Assembly (NCBI RefSeq): GCF_000282495.1
Contig: NZ_AKJE01000024.1
Location: 29,734 to 93,733, forward strand
Source of the DNA: Pseudomonas sp. GM79
Lineage (GTDB): Bacteria > Pseudomonadota > Gammaproteobacteria > Pseudomonadales > Pseudomonadaceae
Reading direction: 5' to 3'
Length of the DNA: 64,000 nt
Part shown: positions 9,609 to 18,391 of the stretch, one piece after another
Layout: each line of letters begins with the position of its first letter
Numbering within the stretch: the stretch's first letter is position 1
Made by a program: the position numbers and the translations under genes
The notes under the pieces: generated by a model
What the model was told of the DNA's origin: nothing
The model's database searches: none
The model's input: only the letters and a program-made list of their open reading frames with translations

Positions 9609-10010
9609 TTAACTATTGTCTTTCAGGTGCTCGAACAAGCCCTTTGGCATTTTTTTGCCATTGGCTTCGTAGTTGGCTTTCACGTTATCAAAAGCCTCTT
9701 GTTCCGAGATTTGGCCGTCATGGTTGGTGTCGATCTTGTCGAAATCGGCCTTGGGCGCCACTTTCAAAAACTCCGCGCGGGATACCTGGCCGTCATCATC
9801 GGTATCGGTCCGGGCCATCGAGGCATCGCCGCACTTGCCTTCGCCACATTTGCCTTCCGGCGTCTTCACGACCTGTTCCGCCGAGGCCAGCAGGTAGCCT
9901 TGAGTCAGCGGCTGCGAAGCGAATACGGAGCCGGACAACATCACGCCGCCGGCCAGGACAGCGCCGAGCAGGCCAACGGTGTTTTTGCTGAGAGTAGTGG
10001 TACGGGACAT
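9609..10010 (-). CDS. Secreted EF-hand protein with doubled EGKCG motif (HvfA-like metallophore precursor candidate)
   Basis: 133 aa from the ATG at 10010, chosen because AGGAG lies just upstream (a longer frame to 10121 exists). Residues 1-31 are a signal peptide ending VFAS. The next segment, QPLTQGYLLAS then EGKCGEGKCG at 52-61, resembles HvfA-family precursors, whose EGKCG cysteines are converted to oxazolone/thioamide by HvfB (DUF692) and HvfC (DUF2063). Two canonical EF-hand loops follow: D69-E80 (DTDDDGQVSRAE) and D94-E105 (DTNHDGQISEQE). No hvfB/hvfC-like gene lies in the window. It may be a periplasmic calcium- or metal-binding protein; the modification is inferred from the motif alone. 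Confidence 0.75.
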   Translation of the reverse strand: MSRTTTLSKNTVGLLGAVLAGGVMLSGSVFASQPLTQGYLLASAEQVVKTPEGKCGEGKCGDASMARTDTDDDGQVSRAEFLKVAPKADFDKIDTNHDGQISEQEAFDNVKANYEANGKKMPKGLFEHLKDNS

Positions 10011-10226
10011 TACAAATCTCCTGGGTTGCACAACACAACCGCTCGATAAAGGACGCCACGTGAGTGCGGCGATGACCGAAGCAGGCAGTGCCTTGCTCGG
10101 GTGTGGCCATTTAGCGGGCATGGTGTATCGCTACTGTGTCGCGCAAGGGGGGCTTTGTAAGCGAAGGGATGGAATCCGTGGAGGAGATACAGTGAGACAC
10201 AGATCTTCGGGTTGATGAAGAACAAA

Positions 10227-10316
10227 TGTGGGAGCGGGCTTGCTCGCGAAAGCGGTAGCACAGACAACATCTATGTTGAATGTACTGACCTCTTCGCGAG
10301 CAAGCCCGCTCCCACA
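10227..10316. repeat. REPIN (inverted REP pair)
   Basis: The arm GTGGGAGCGGGCTTGCTCGC occurs at the left and, inverted, at the right end of a 90 bp unit. It sits in the 317 bp gap between the EF-hand gene and ndh; apart from the EF-hand gene's ribosome site nothing else was recognised in that gap. Confidence 0.95.
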
Positions 10317-10327
10317 ATGGATGTGTG

Positions 10328-11626
10328 TTAGTGCAGCTTCAGCCGCGGCTCAGTCCCGCGACCAATCTTGCTACCCAGCATCAGCATCGCCGTGCGGAAC
10401 GCGCCATATAGCGCCATCTGGTGCATGCGATACAGTGATACGTAAAACATCCGCGCCAGCCAGCCCTCGAGCATGACGCTGCCGGTCAGGTTGCCCATCA
10501 AGTTACCCACAGCCGAAAAACGCGACAGCGAAATCAGCGAACCATAGTCGGTGTATTTGTACTCCGGCAGGGCTTTGCCTTCGATCCGCAGTTTCAGCGA
10601 TTTGGCCAGCAACGAAGCTTGCTGGTGCGCAGCTTGGGCACGCGGCGGCACATTGCGATCAGTGCCCGGTTGTGGGCAGGCCGCGCAGTCACCGAAGGCG
10701 AAGATGTTCTCGTCGCGGGTGGTTTGCAGGGTCGGCAATACTTGCAGCTGATTGATGCGGTTGGTTTCCAGGCCATCGATGTCCTTGAGGAAGCCCGGCG
10801 CACGAATCCCGGCGGCCCAGACTTTGAGGCTGGCGTTGATCACTTGGCCATCGGCGGTAATCAGGCTGTCTGCCGTCACTTCGCTGACTGCCGCATTGGT
10901 CATGACGTTGACCCCGAGTTTCTCCAGGGTTTTATGCACAGGGCCGCCGATCCGTTCCGGTAGCGCAGGGAGCACCCGTGGCCCGGCTTCGATCAGGGTA
11001 ATGTGCATGTTTTCCGGTTTGATCCGGTCCAGGCCATAGGCCGCGAGTTCATGGGCTGCGTTGTGCAGTTCCGCTGCCAGTTCGACCCCGGTGGCACCGG
11101 CGCCGACGATGGCCACGCTGATTTGTTGCACCGTGTCGGTTTGCCCGGCATGGGCGCGCAGGTAGTGATTGAGCAGTTGCTGATGGAAGCGCTCAGCCTG
11201 TTTGCGGGTATCAAGGAACAGACAGTGCTGCGCCGCGCCTTGAGTGCCGAAGTCGTTGGTGGTGCTGCCGACGGCAATCACCAGCGAGTCGTAAGGCACT
11301 TCACGCGCCGGCACCAGCTCCAGACCGGCCTCGTCGTAGGTGGCGGCCAGCTGGATTCTCTTCTGTGCGCGATCGAGCCCGCTCATACGCCCCAGCTGGA
11401 ACTCGAAGTGGTTCCATTTTGCCTGGGCAACATAGTTGAGTTCGTCTTCGGAAGAGTTCAGGGAACCTGCCGCCACTTCGTGCAACAACGGTTTCCAGAT
11501 GTGGGTCAGGTTCGCGTCGACCAGCATTACACTGGCCGTGCCGCGTTTGCCCAGAGTCTTACCCAGACGGGTAGCCAACTCCAGACCGCCGGCGCCGCCG
11601 CCAACGATGACAATACGATGAGTCAT
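10328..11626 (-). CDS. ndh: Type II NADH dehydrogenase (non-proton-pumping)
   Basis: FAD enzyme at the inner face of the membrane that passes electrons from NADH to quinone without pumping protons. 432 aa from ATG at 11626; an in-frame TTG 5 codons earlier is less likely. FAD-binding GGGAGGLEL is at the N-terminus and the NADH-binding GAGATGVELAAEL lies mid-protein; FGDCA near residue 310 is the second FAD motif. The C-terminus has amphipathic/hydrophobic segments for membrane attachment. The same neighbour order (ndh, DUF3094, DUF1780) is known in P. aeruginosa. Confidence 0.9.
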   Translation of the reverse strand: MTHRIVIVGGGAGGLELATRLGKTLGKRGTASVMLVDANLTHIWKPLLHEVAAGSLNSSEDELNYVAQAKWNHFEFQLGRMSGLDRAQKRIQLAATYDEAGLELVPAREVPYDSLVIAVGSTTNDFGTQGAAQHCLFLDTRKQAERFHQQLLNHYLRAHAGQTDTVQQISVAIVGAGATGVELAAELHNAAHELAAYGLDRIKPENMHITLIEAGPRVLPALPERIGGPVHKTLEKLGVNVMTNAAVSEVTADSLITADGQVINASLKVWAAGIRAPGFLKDIDGLETNRINQLQVLPTLQTTRDENIFAFGDCAACPQPGTDRNVPPRAQAAHQQASLLAKSLKLRIEGKALPEYKYTDYGSLISLSRFSAVGNLMGNLTGSVMLEGWLARMFYVSLYRMHQMALYGAFRTAMLMLGSKIGRGTEPRLKLH

Positions 11627-11686
11627 GGGGATATCTCGCAAGGCTAAAAGAAATCGGTGCAGTCAACCGAGCGAGCGCGATGCAGC

Positions 11687-11860
11687 TCATAGCGTCAGGT
11701 AACTGATAAGTCGGCTCAACAGGCCTAAACCCATGGTCACTGCCAACACCAGCACCAGGAGCATCCACGGCCGGAAAGGCCGGCGCTCGACTTGGTGCTG
11801 GGACAGGTTCAGGTACTCTTCGACATGCTTCTGGTCGTCGGGGTTCAGGCGGCTGGTCAT
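11687..11860 (-). CDS. DUF3094 family small membrane protein
   Basis: 57 aa. It begins MTSRLNPDDQKHVEEYLNLS, followed by a basic stretch and one hydrophobic segment (about residues 32-56, MLLVLVLAVTMGLGLLSRLI). That makes it a single-pass inner-membrane protein with a soluble N-terminus. Its function is unknown. It lies 60 bp upstream of ndh on the same strand and could be co-transcribed with it. Confidence 0.85.
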   Translation of the reverse strand: MTSRLNPDDQKHVEEYLNLSQHQVERRPFRPWMLLVLVLAVTMGLGLLSRLISYLTL

Positions 11861-12013
11861 AAAGGCCTCGTCAGGTAGACGTTGCTGAATGTGTAGACGC
11901 TACAGCGCGCAGCGATGTCGCGACCTATCCGGTATGGAACGGAGCATAGTTGCTGGCGGGAATGGCGAATGATTCCACTTTGTAACACTCGGCGACCAAC
12001 TCCTGCAACGGAC

Positions 12014-12640
12014 TCACAGGCTGATCCCGACGTCGAAAACGATGCTGCGCCCCAGGTTGCTGCGCAGGAAATCCGGGGCTTCCGGGTGGGCGAACAACAC
12101 TCGGGCGAAGGTCGGGCCGACCAGCGACAACGAGCGCCAGCCCTGACGCAGGTATTCGGTGGGCGGCGGAAAGTGGCTGTTGAGGTCCAGCACTTCGCGC
12201 TTGAGGCTGGCGAAGGCGATGATGTCCAGATCCCCCAGGTCCATGCCACGCTCTTTGTAGTTGTGGGCTTTTTTGCGCAAGGTCGGCGCCAGTCTCAGCA
12301 GAAATTCATTGGCCGGGATGCGCCGGGGCTTCGCCTCGCGGCGCACTAGCTGGCTCAGGGAAAACGCGCTGCGTCGACGTTGCAGCTCGTCGCGCCATTC
12401 GTCGTTGAGGCGTCGGCCCTCGTCGAGCACGAAGAACACTTCGAAGTTCGCGTCGCGGAACAACACGTCCGGTGGCTCCCCGGCGGGGGCAAATTCGTCG
12501 GCGCGATAGGGAATGTTCAGGCCTTGCAGCAGGCGCTGGCAAACCCAACGCTCACGCTCCCATTTGCGGGCATTGGAGAGGAACGTGTTGGCTTGCTCGG
12601 CCGCAATGGTCAGCAGGCGTAAATAATCTGAATCATCCAT
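12014..12640 (-). CDS. DUF1780 protein (restriction-endonuclease-like fold family)
   Basis: 208 aa from the ATG at 12640 (MDDSDYLRLL). I recall this as the PA4535 family, whose structure was assigned to the restriction endonuclease-like superfamily, but no activity is established. The central part (DVLFRDANFEVFFVLDEGRRLN) contains acidic residues on predicted strands. The C-terminus is hydrophobic and beta-rich. No signal peptide or membrane segment is visible. The only neighbours nearby are DUF3094 and ndh. Confidence 0.8.
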   Translation of the reverse strand: MDDSDYLRLLTIAAEQANTFLSNARKWERERWVCQRLLQGLNIPYRADEFAPAGEPPDVLFRDANFEVFFVLDEGRRLNDEWRDELQRRRSAFSLSQLVRREAKPRRIPANEFLLRLAPTLRKKAHNYKERGMDLGDLDIIAFASLKREVLDLNSHFPPPTEYLRQGWRSLSLVGPTFARVLFAHPEAPDFLRSNLGRSIVFDVGISL

Positions 12641-12775
12641 AGGCCCAAGCTTAGCGTTCAAATGTGATCTGAATAATAAGTCTGTCGCAAAAGAAAAAAG
12701 TCTGTCGGGATTTCTTCAGCCGTTTTTTCTGGCATGCCTATGGGTGTTCATCACCGAATATCCTCTGTCGCCGTG

Positions 12776-13876
12776 TCAGGTCTGTCCCTGATTATCTGGC
12801 CCGGGTTCTTGCGCTTGATCCACCCATTCCCAGAACAGCTGATAGCCGACCGCGAGTATCACAGGGCCGATAAACAGGCCGAGGATACCGCCCGTGACCA
12901 TGCCGCCCAAGGCGCCGATCAGCACCACGGGCATCGGCACATCGACACCACGACCCAGCAGCAGCGGTTTGAGGACGTTATCGACCAATCCCGCGATGAA
13001 GACATAAATGGCAAACACAATGGTCGCCGTACTGGCACCTTCGCTCATGAAAACAAAGACGATGACCGGAAGGGTAATCAGGGTGGCCGGTAACTGCATG
13101 ATGCCAAGAAGCAGCACTGCCAAGGCGAGAAGGCCGGCGCCGGGGACGCCCATGAACACAAAACCGATGCCCACCAACAGCATCTGGATGAACGCGATGC
13201 CGACCACCCCCAACGCCACTGCCCGGATGGTCGCGGTGCACAGATCGGCGATTTTCGGCCCGTTGATCGGACCGCTGAAACGCGTAACGATTTGCACCGC
13301 GCTACGATGGCCGCTTTCTCCATACGCTAAAAAAATACCGGCAACAATCAGGGCGACGATGAATAAAAGGAGCCCCATGCCGACACCCGCAAGCTTGCTC
13401 AGCAGGGAGAGGCTGACACCTTTGATCTGCGGCATGAACTTGTGTGCCAGATCGGGCAGGTCAGTGGCGGCTTGCGCCCACAAGTTATAAATAGGCTCGC
13501 CCACCAGTGGCCAGCTGGCTACCGCATCGGAGGGTGGCGGAATATGGAAACTGTCGGTCTTGACCATGGTCATGACCTTCTCCACGGAATCCGCAATCGA
13601 GGCTCCCAACAAATAAATAGGCACCATAAGAATACTGATGACGACCAATACGATCAGCGTTGCGGTGAGCCCGTCTTTATTCCCCATCTTGCTTTTGAAC
13701 CTGACTTGCAAGGGGTAGAGGGTGATTGCCAGGATCACCGACCACAGCATCAGATCGAGGAACGGGCTGAATATCTGAAAGCAGAACATCACCAGAACGG
13801 CAATCACTCCGGCACGAATCAGCACATCGAGCAGGTCTCGGGAAAAAACCTTTTCGAGCATGGGTATGGGAACCAT
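12776..13876 (-). CDS. AI-2E family transporter (PerM/YdiK-like)
   Basis: 366 aa polytopic inner-membrane protein with about eight hydrophobic segments. The C-terminal motif region GRGVDVPMPVVLIGALGGMV is characteristic of the AI-2E exporter/PerM superfamily; substrates vary and are unknown here. The start is well supported by AGGAGGT before the ATG. It is the last gene of a minus-strand run after PPK2 and a SulP transporter, with an 82 bp gap. Confidence 0.85.
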   Translation of the reverse strand: MVPIPMLEKVFSRDLLDVLIRAGVIAVLVMFCFQIFSPFLDLMLWSVILAITLYPLQVRFKSKMGNKDGLTATLIVLVVISILMVPIYLLGASIADSVEKVMTMVKTDSFHIPPPSDAVASWPLVGEPIYNLWAQAATDLPDLAHKFMPQIKGVSLSLLSKLAGVGMGLLLFIVALIVAGIFLAYGESGHRSAVQIVTRFSGPINGPKIADLCTATIRAVALGVVGIAFIQMLLVGIGFVFMGVPGAGLLALAVLLLGIMQLPATLITLPVIVFVFMSEGASTATIVFAIYVFIAGLVDNVLKPLLLGRGVDVPMPVVLIGALGGMVTGGILGLFIGPVILAVGYQLFWEWVDQAQEPGPDNQGQT

Positions 13877-13958
13877 GGATTACCTCCTGTAGAGAGTGGC
13901 AAGGGCCTGCATTTGGTAAGTCCAGCCCTGGTCGCAAGTGAGCCGGTGAACATGCCGC

Positions 13959-15746
13959 TCAGCGACTCTTGTCCTCCCGACCCATCCAATCCACCGGATG
14001 TATCGCGAGATAGCTGTCGACTGCAGAGCCTATTGTTGGAAAGAACGCTGTTTCGCCAAGCCGCGCAAAAAGCCCGAATCGCTTCAGCTTGTCCTTGACC
14101 GGGTCCTTCATCTCGGCCACGCACAACTTGATACCCGCCGCGTGCAACGTTTCGTCCAGTTCCGCCAACATGTCGGCGGAGGTCACGTCCACGCTGGTGA
14201 CGGGTTCCGCCGCAACAACCAGCCAGCGCACTGGCGTAGGCGATGCAGCCACGGCGTCCAGCACTCGGTCATGGAACAACTCGGCGTTGGCGAAAAACAA
14301 CGGCGCATCCCAGCGAAACAGGACCAGGCCGGGTACAAGGCGCGCGTCGGGATAGCGCTTGATGTCGTGATAACCCTTCACGCCGTCTGCGCGTCCCAGG
14401 ACGGCAGAGTAAGGACGCCAGCCATCCCACAGAAATTCGATGACGGCGATCACGATGGCCAGGCCGATCCCCTCGATCGCACCCAGCACGGCCACGCCGA
14501 TGGTGCAGACGATTGACAGCCAGAACTCCCAACGCTGGATTCGATAAATGCGTCGCAGGTCGGTGACTTCAATCAGGCCGATGGCGGAGGCGATCACCAC
14601 CGCAGCCAGTGCGCTGGTAGGTAAATCCTTCAACAGGTCTGGTGCCACCACCAGCAGTAAGGCAACAGCAAGCGCGCCGATGACGCCGGTCAACTGGGTT
14701 TTGGCGCCTGCAGCCTCGGCCACGGGCGTACGTGACGAACTGCTGCTGATCGCAAAACCCTGAAAAAATCCGGCGGCCAGGTTGGCGACGCCGAGGCCCA
14801 CCATTTCCTGGTTCGGGTCCACATAGGTGCGGGTCCGCGCCGCATAGACACGTGAGAGCACGCTGGTATCGGCGAACGAAACCAGGGCAACGGCGCAGCC
14901 GCCGATCAGGACGGGGACGATGTCATCGCGGGTGATCCAGGGGATGGCGAACGCAGGCAAGCCTTGCGGAAGAGAGCCAAGAACTGACACTCCCGCACGC
15001 GCTGCAAGGTCCAGCACAGCCACGGCGACGGTCGCCCCTGCCACGGCGATCAGAATGCCCGGCACGCGCTTGTTGCCCTTGAGCAACAGGATCACCGCCA
15101 GAGTAGCTGCGCCGACCATGAAGGCGGCCCAGTTGGTTTTCCCCTCCATTATCGCTGTAGCGATCGCCCACAGGTTTCTCAGCGGGCCGTCGGATTCAAT
15201 CGAAAAACCGAAAAACTTGGGCAGTTGGCTGATCAATACCGTCAGCGCGATCCCGTTCATGTACCCGTAGCGGATCGGTTTGGAAAGAAGCTCCGTGACA
15301 AAGCCCAAGCGCGCTATGCCGGCCAGGATGCACACCACCCCCGATACGATCGCCATCATGCTCGCGAGGGCGATGGCACGATGCGGATCACCGCCGGACA
15401 GTGGCAGCACGACGGCGAGAATGACGGCAGCCAGCGAGGAATCCGGCCCCAGCACCAGAATCCGGCTGGGTCCGAACAGCGCATAAGCGAGCAGCGGAAC
15501 GATGGTCGCGTAAAGGCCATAGATGCCGGGTACGCCCGATGCCACCGCGTAGGCGATGCCGACAGGCACCAACATCGTGGTCAGCACCAGTCCGGCCACG
15601 AGGTCGTGCCGCAACCAGGTTATTTTGTAACCGCGCAGCGTGCGTAGTCCGGGCAGCCAACGACTCCAACCGGTGTCGCCGCCGGTGTTGCGATGGGCAA
15701 TGCGTCCCGGTTCCGGGACGGGAGGCGAAGCATCCGAATGGCTCAT
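13959..15746 (-). CDS. SulP family inorganic anion transporter with STAS domain
   Basis: 595 aa from ATG 15746; upstream in-frame codons to 15839 overlap the PPK2 end and look non-coding. The N-terminal ~430 residues form a sulfate-transporter-type membrane domain (AYAVASGVPGIYGLYATIVPLLAYALFG region, SSSSSRTPVAEAAGAKTQL motif). The last ~130 residues are a STAS domain (LFRWDAPLFFANAELFHDRV). The likely substrate is sulfate or another small anion; it cannot be told from the sequence. It sits 49 bp downstream of PPK2. Confidence 0.88.
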   Translation of the reverse strand: MSHSDASPPVPEPGRIAHRNTGGDTGWSRWLPGLRTLRGYKITWLRHDLVAGLVLTTMLVPVGIAYAVASGVPGIYGLYATIVPLLAYALFGPSRILVLGPDSSLAAVILAVVLPLSGGDPHRAIALASMMAIVSGVVCILAGIARLGFVTELLSKPIRYGYMNGIALTVLISQLPKFFGFSIESDGPLRNLWAIATAIMEGKTNWAAFMVGAATLAVILLLKGNKRVPGILIAVAGATVAVAVLDLAARAGVSVLGSLPQGLPAFAIPWITRDDIVPVLIGGCAVALVSFADTSVLSRVYAARTRTYVDPNQEMVGLGVANLAAGFFQGFAISSSSSRTPVAEAAGAKTQLTGVIGALAVALLLVVAPDLLKDLPTSALAAVVIASAIGLIEVTDLRRIYRIQRWEFWLSIVCTIGVAVLGAIEGIGLAIVIAVIEFLWDGWRPYSAVLGRADGVKGYHDIKRYPDARLVPGLVLFRWDAPLFFANAELFHDRVLDAVAASPTPVRWLVVAAEPVTSVDVTSADMLAELDETLHAAGIKLCVAEMKDPVKDKLKRFGLFARLGETAFFPTIGSAVDSYLAIHPVDWMGREDKSR

Positions 15747-15795
15747 AGGACTGTGGCCCTTTGGTGTACAGCGCAGATCCGCTTGAACGTGCCGG

Positions 15796-16620
15796 TCAGA
15801 ATTTTTCCGGAATTCGCCGCAGCGGATAATCCGGTTCACGATAGCCGCCTGATTTCTGCCGTTTGGGCAAAATCACCTTCTCGCGCGGTACATTCTTGTA
15901 CGGAATACGGCTGAGCAAATCAGAGATGATGTTGAGGCGAGCCCGCTTCTTGTCGTTCGAGTTGGCCACAAGCCACGGAGCATGATCGGTGTCGGTCCAT
16001 TTGAACATGTCGTCACGTGCGCGCGAGTAGTCATACCAGCGGCTGTATGACTTGAGATCCATGGGCGTCAGTTTCCAGGTTTTGCGGCCATCCTTGATCC
16101 GCGCCTCGAGCCGGCGAGTCTGCTCCTCTTCGCTGACTTCCAGCCAATACTTGAACAGCATGACGCCCGAGTCGACCATCATGCGTTCCATGAGGGGGGC
16201 CAGGGCCAGGAAACGGGTCACCTGATCATCGGTACAAAATCCCATCACACGCTCGACCCCTGCGCGGTTGTACCAACTACGATCGAAGATCACCACTTCG
16301 CCAGCCGCGGGCATGTGCGCCAGGTAGCGCTGTATATACATCTGGCTCTTCTCGCGATCGGTCGGTGCAGGTAGCGCCACCACCCGAAAGACACGCGGGC
16401 TCACCCTCTCAGTGAGCGCCTTGATCGTCCCACCCTTGCCGGCGCCATCCCGCCCTTCGAAGACGATACAGATCTTGATGCCCTTTTGTTTCACCCATTC
16501 CTGCAACTTGACCAGTTCGACATGCAGTCGGCGTAACTGCTCAAGATAGTCTTTGTTCTTCAGTTTCAAGGGTTCAGCGGAGTTGCTTTTAACAGGGGTT
16601 TTCTTCTTGTCCTTTGCCAT
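15796..16620 (-). CDS. ppk2: Polyphosphate kinase 2 (PPK2)
   Basis: 274 aa. PPK2 enzymes use polyphosphate to phosphorylate nucleotides. Visible are Walker A GRDGAGKGG (residues 56-64), the Walker B/lid region FDRSWYNRAGVERVMGFC, and RWYDYSRARDDMF near the C-terminus. Length and single-domain form fit class I PPK2 (NDP phosphorylation), but the class is inferred. It is the first gene of a cluster with a SulP transporter and an AI-2E-type protein. Confidence 0.92.
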   Translation of the reverse strand: MAKDKKKTPVKSNSAEPLKLKNKDYLEQLRRLHVELVKLQEWVKQKGIKICIVFEGRDGAGKGGTIKALTERVSPRVFRVVALPAPTDREKSQMYIQRYLAHMPAAGEVVIFDRSWYNRAGVERVMGFCTDDQVTRFLALAPLMERMMVDSGVMLFKYWLEVSEEEQTRRLEARIKDGRKTWKLTPMDLKSYSRWYDYSRARDDMFKWTDTDHAPWLVANSNDKKRARLNIISDLLSRIPYKNVPREKVILPKRQKSGGYREPDYPLRRIPEKF

Positions 16621-16821
16621 GACCCAAGCCTCACCTATGCCAGTCGCTGACTACCGATAGATGGACCCTGCAGGTGCAGCTATCAGCTTGCAGATCGCGC
16701 ATTGCTTCGAGCAAACCTGGCGTCAGTCGTGGACGGCCCTCTGCTCTTGACGTTCAACTCCATCACCAACCGCGTGAGTCTAGTCCATGAATCAACCCTC
16801 TACAGGATTGCTACAGGGCAT

Positions 16822-16857
16822 TGCACAAAACGGATAGCGATCTGCGCAAAGCGGCTA
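16822..16857 (+). promoter_or_regulatory. BenR/XylS-like operator (two direct repeats)
   Basis: TGCA-N6-GGATA at 16822-16836 and TGCG-N6-GGCTA at 16843-16857 lie exactly 21 bp apart, start to start. This is the arrangement known for XylS and BenR sites (TGCA-N6-GGNTA). It sits 91 bp upstream of the permease ATG. Confidence 0.75.
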
Positions 16858-16924
16858 TTGCCCCGTGCCCGGCGTCTCTACCCTCGGCTGTACGGACGTT
16901 AGCCGCGTTACCGACTCTTAAAAA

Positions 16925-16936
16925 AACAACAACAAG
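16925..16936 (+). promoter_or_regulatory. Hfq/Crc-type A-rich triplet motif before the permease start
   Basis: AACAACAACAAG overlaps the ribosome-binding region, 11 nt before the ATG. Repeated AAN triplets are the sites where Hfq with Crc blocks translation in Pseudomonas. Confidence 0.6.
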
Positions 16937-16947
16937 AGATAGATGCC

Positions 16948-18291
16948 ATGCGCAAGATCGACGTACATGAGGTGATCGACAACGCTCGATTCAACCGCTT
17001 TCACTGGATGGTGCTGTTCTGGTGCGCCCTGATCATCATCTTCGACGGATACGATTTGGTGATCTACGGTGTGGTGTTGCCGATGCTGATGAAAGAGTGG
17101 GGGCTCAGTCCCTTGCAAGCTGGCGCACTGGGAAGTTATGCACTGTTCGGGATGATGTTCGGGGCGCTGTTTTTCGGCCCGCTGTCGGACAAGATCGGCC
17201 GCAAGAAAGCCATCACCCTGTGCGTGATGCTCTTCAGCGGTTTTACCGTGCTCAATGGTTTTGCTCGTAACCCCACCGAGTTTGGCCTCTGCCGGTTCAT
17301 TGCCGGGCTGGGCATTGGCGGGGTGATGCCCAATGTCGTGGCGCTGATGAACGAGTACGCGCCGAAGAAAATCCGCAGCACGCTGGTGGCGATCATGTTC
17401 AGCGGTTACTCGGTGGGCGGCATGCTCTCGGCGGGGCTCGGCATCGTACTGATCCCCAGTTTCGGCTGGCAGTCGGTGTTTTACGTGGCGGTGCTGCCGT
17501 TGCTGTTGTTGCCGTTAATCATGTACTTCCTGCCTGAATCGGTGGGTTTCATGCTGCGTCAGGGGCGCAATCAAGAGGCGCGTAACGTTCTGGAGCGGGT
17601 TGACCCGGCTTACGTTGCACTCGCTAGCGATCAGTTGCACATGAGCGAAGTGAAGGGCACTGGCACCCCGGTGTTGCAACTGTTCCGCGAGGGTCGTGCG
17701 CTGCGCACGCTGATGCTGTGGCTGGCGTTTTTCTGCTGCTTGCTGATGGTCTACGCCTTGAGTTCCTGGCTACCGAAACTGATGGCCAACGCCGGTTACA
17801 GCCTGGGCTCGAGTCTGTCGTTCCTGTTGGTACTCAACTTCGGTGCCATTTTCGGCGCGGTCGGCGGTGGCGTACTCGGCGACAAGCTCAACCTGCCGCG
17901 TGTGTTGGCGGTGTTCTTCGTCGTTGCTGCGGTATCGATCACCTTGCTGGGCTTCAACAGCCCGATGCCGGTGTTGTACCTGCTGATCGCCCTTGCCGGC
18001 GCCACCACCATCGGTTCGCAGATTCTGTTGTACGCCTGCGCCGCGCAGTTCTACTCCATGACCATCCGCTCCACCGGTTTGGGCTGGGCGTCGGGCATCG
18101 GCCGCAACGGCGCGATCGTCGGTCCGCTGCTGGGCGGTGCCTTGCTGGGGATCAGTCTGCCGCTGCAACTGAACTTCATGGCGTTTGCCTTGCCCGGTGC
18201 GGTGGCCGCTCTCGCCATGACCGTGTTCGCCATCAGCAGTCAGCGCAGCGCCAAAGGTGCCGCCCAGACGCTGGCGCCGACCAGCGCCTGA
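16948..18291 (+). CDS. benK: AAHS-family aromatic acid/H+ symporter (BenK/PcaK type)
   Basis: 447 aa major facilitator with 12 predicted membrane segments. FDGYDLVIYGVVLP near residue 33 is the DGYD signature of the aromatic acid:H+ symporter family, and GPLSDKIGRKK is the cytoplasmic loop 2-3 motif. Benzoate is the best guess because BenE and an OprD-type porin follow and a BenR-like operator precedes it; 4-hydroxybenzoate or another aromatic acid remains possible. Likely controlled by BenR and by Hfq/Crc repression. Confidence 0.85.
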   Translation: MRKIDVHEVIDNARFNRFHWMVLFWCALIIIFDGYDLVIYGVVLPMLMKEWGLSPLQAGALGSYALFGMMFGALFFGPLSDKIGRKKAITLCVMLFSGFTVLNGFARNPTEFGLCRFIAGLGIGGVMPNVVALMNEYAPKKIRSTLVAIMFSGYSVGGMLSAGLGIVLIPSFGWQSVFYVAVLPLLLLPLIMYFLPESVGFMLRQGRNQEARNVLERVDPAYVALASDQLHMSEVKGTGTPVLQLFREGRALRTLMLWLAFFCCLLMVYALSSWLPKLMANAGYSLGSSLSFLLVLNFGAIFGAVGGGVLGDKLNLPRVLAVFFVVAAVSITLLGFNSPMPVLYLLIALAGATTIGSQILLYACAAQFYSMTIRSTGLGWASGIGRNGAIVGPLLGGALLGISLPLQLNFMAFALPGAVAALAMTVFAISSQRSAKGAAQTLAPTSA

Positions 18292-18391
18292 ACCCGGCCG
18301 TGTCGCCGGCCTGGTCACCCACACATTTTTCCGAACAAGAGCGACCGGGCCTGTGCCACGGATCGCCTGACGCGTCTTGCGGCGAGGTTTC

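Larger units (their letters stand above)
16621..16947. other. Intergenic region between ppk2 and the benzoate-type permease
   Basis: 327 bp holding the divergent promoters of ppk2 and the AAHS permease. Listed separately are a BenR/XylS-like operator at 16822-16857 and an A-rich triplet motif just before the permease start. No small coding region was convincing. Confidence 0.7.
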
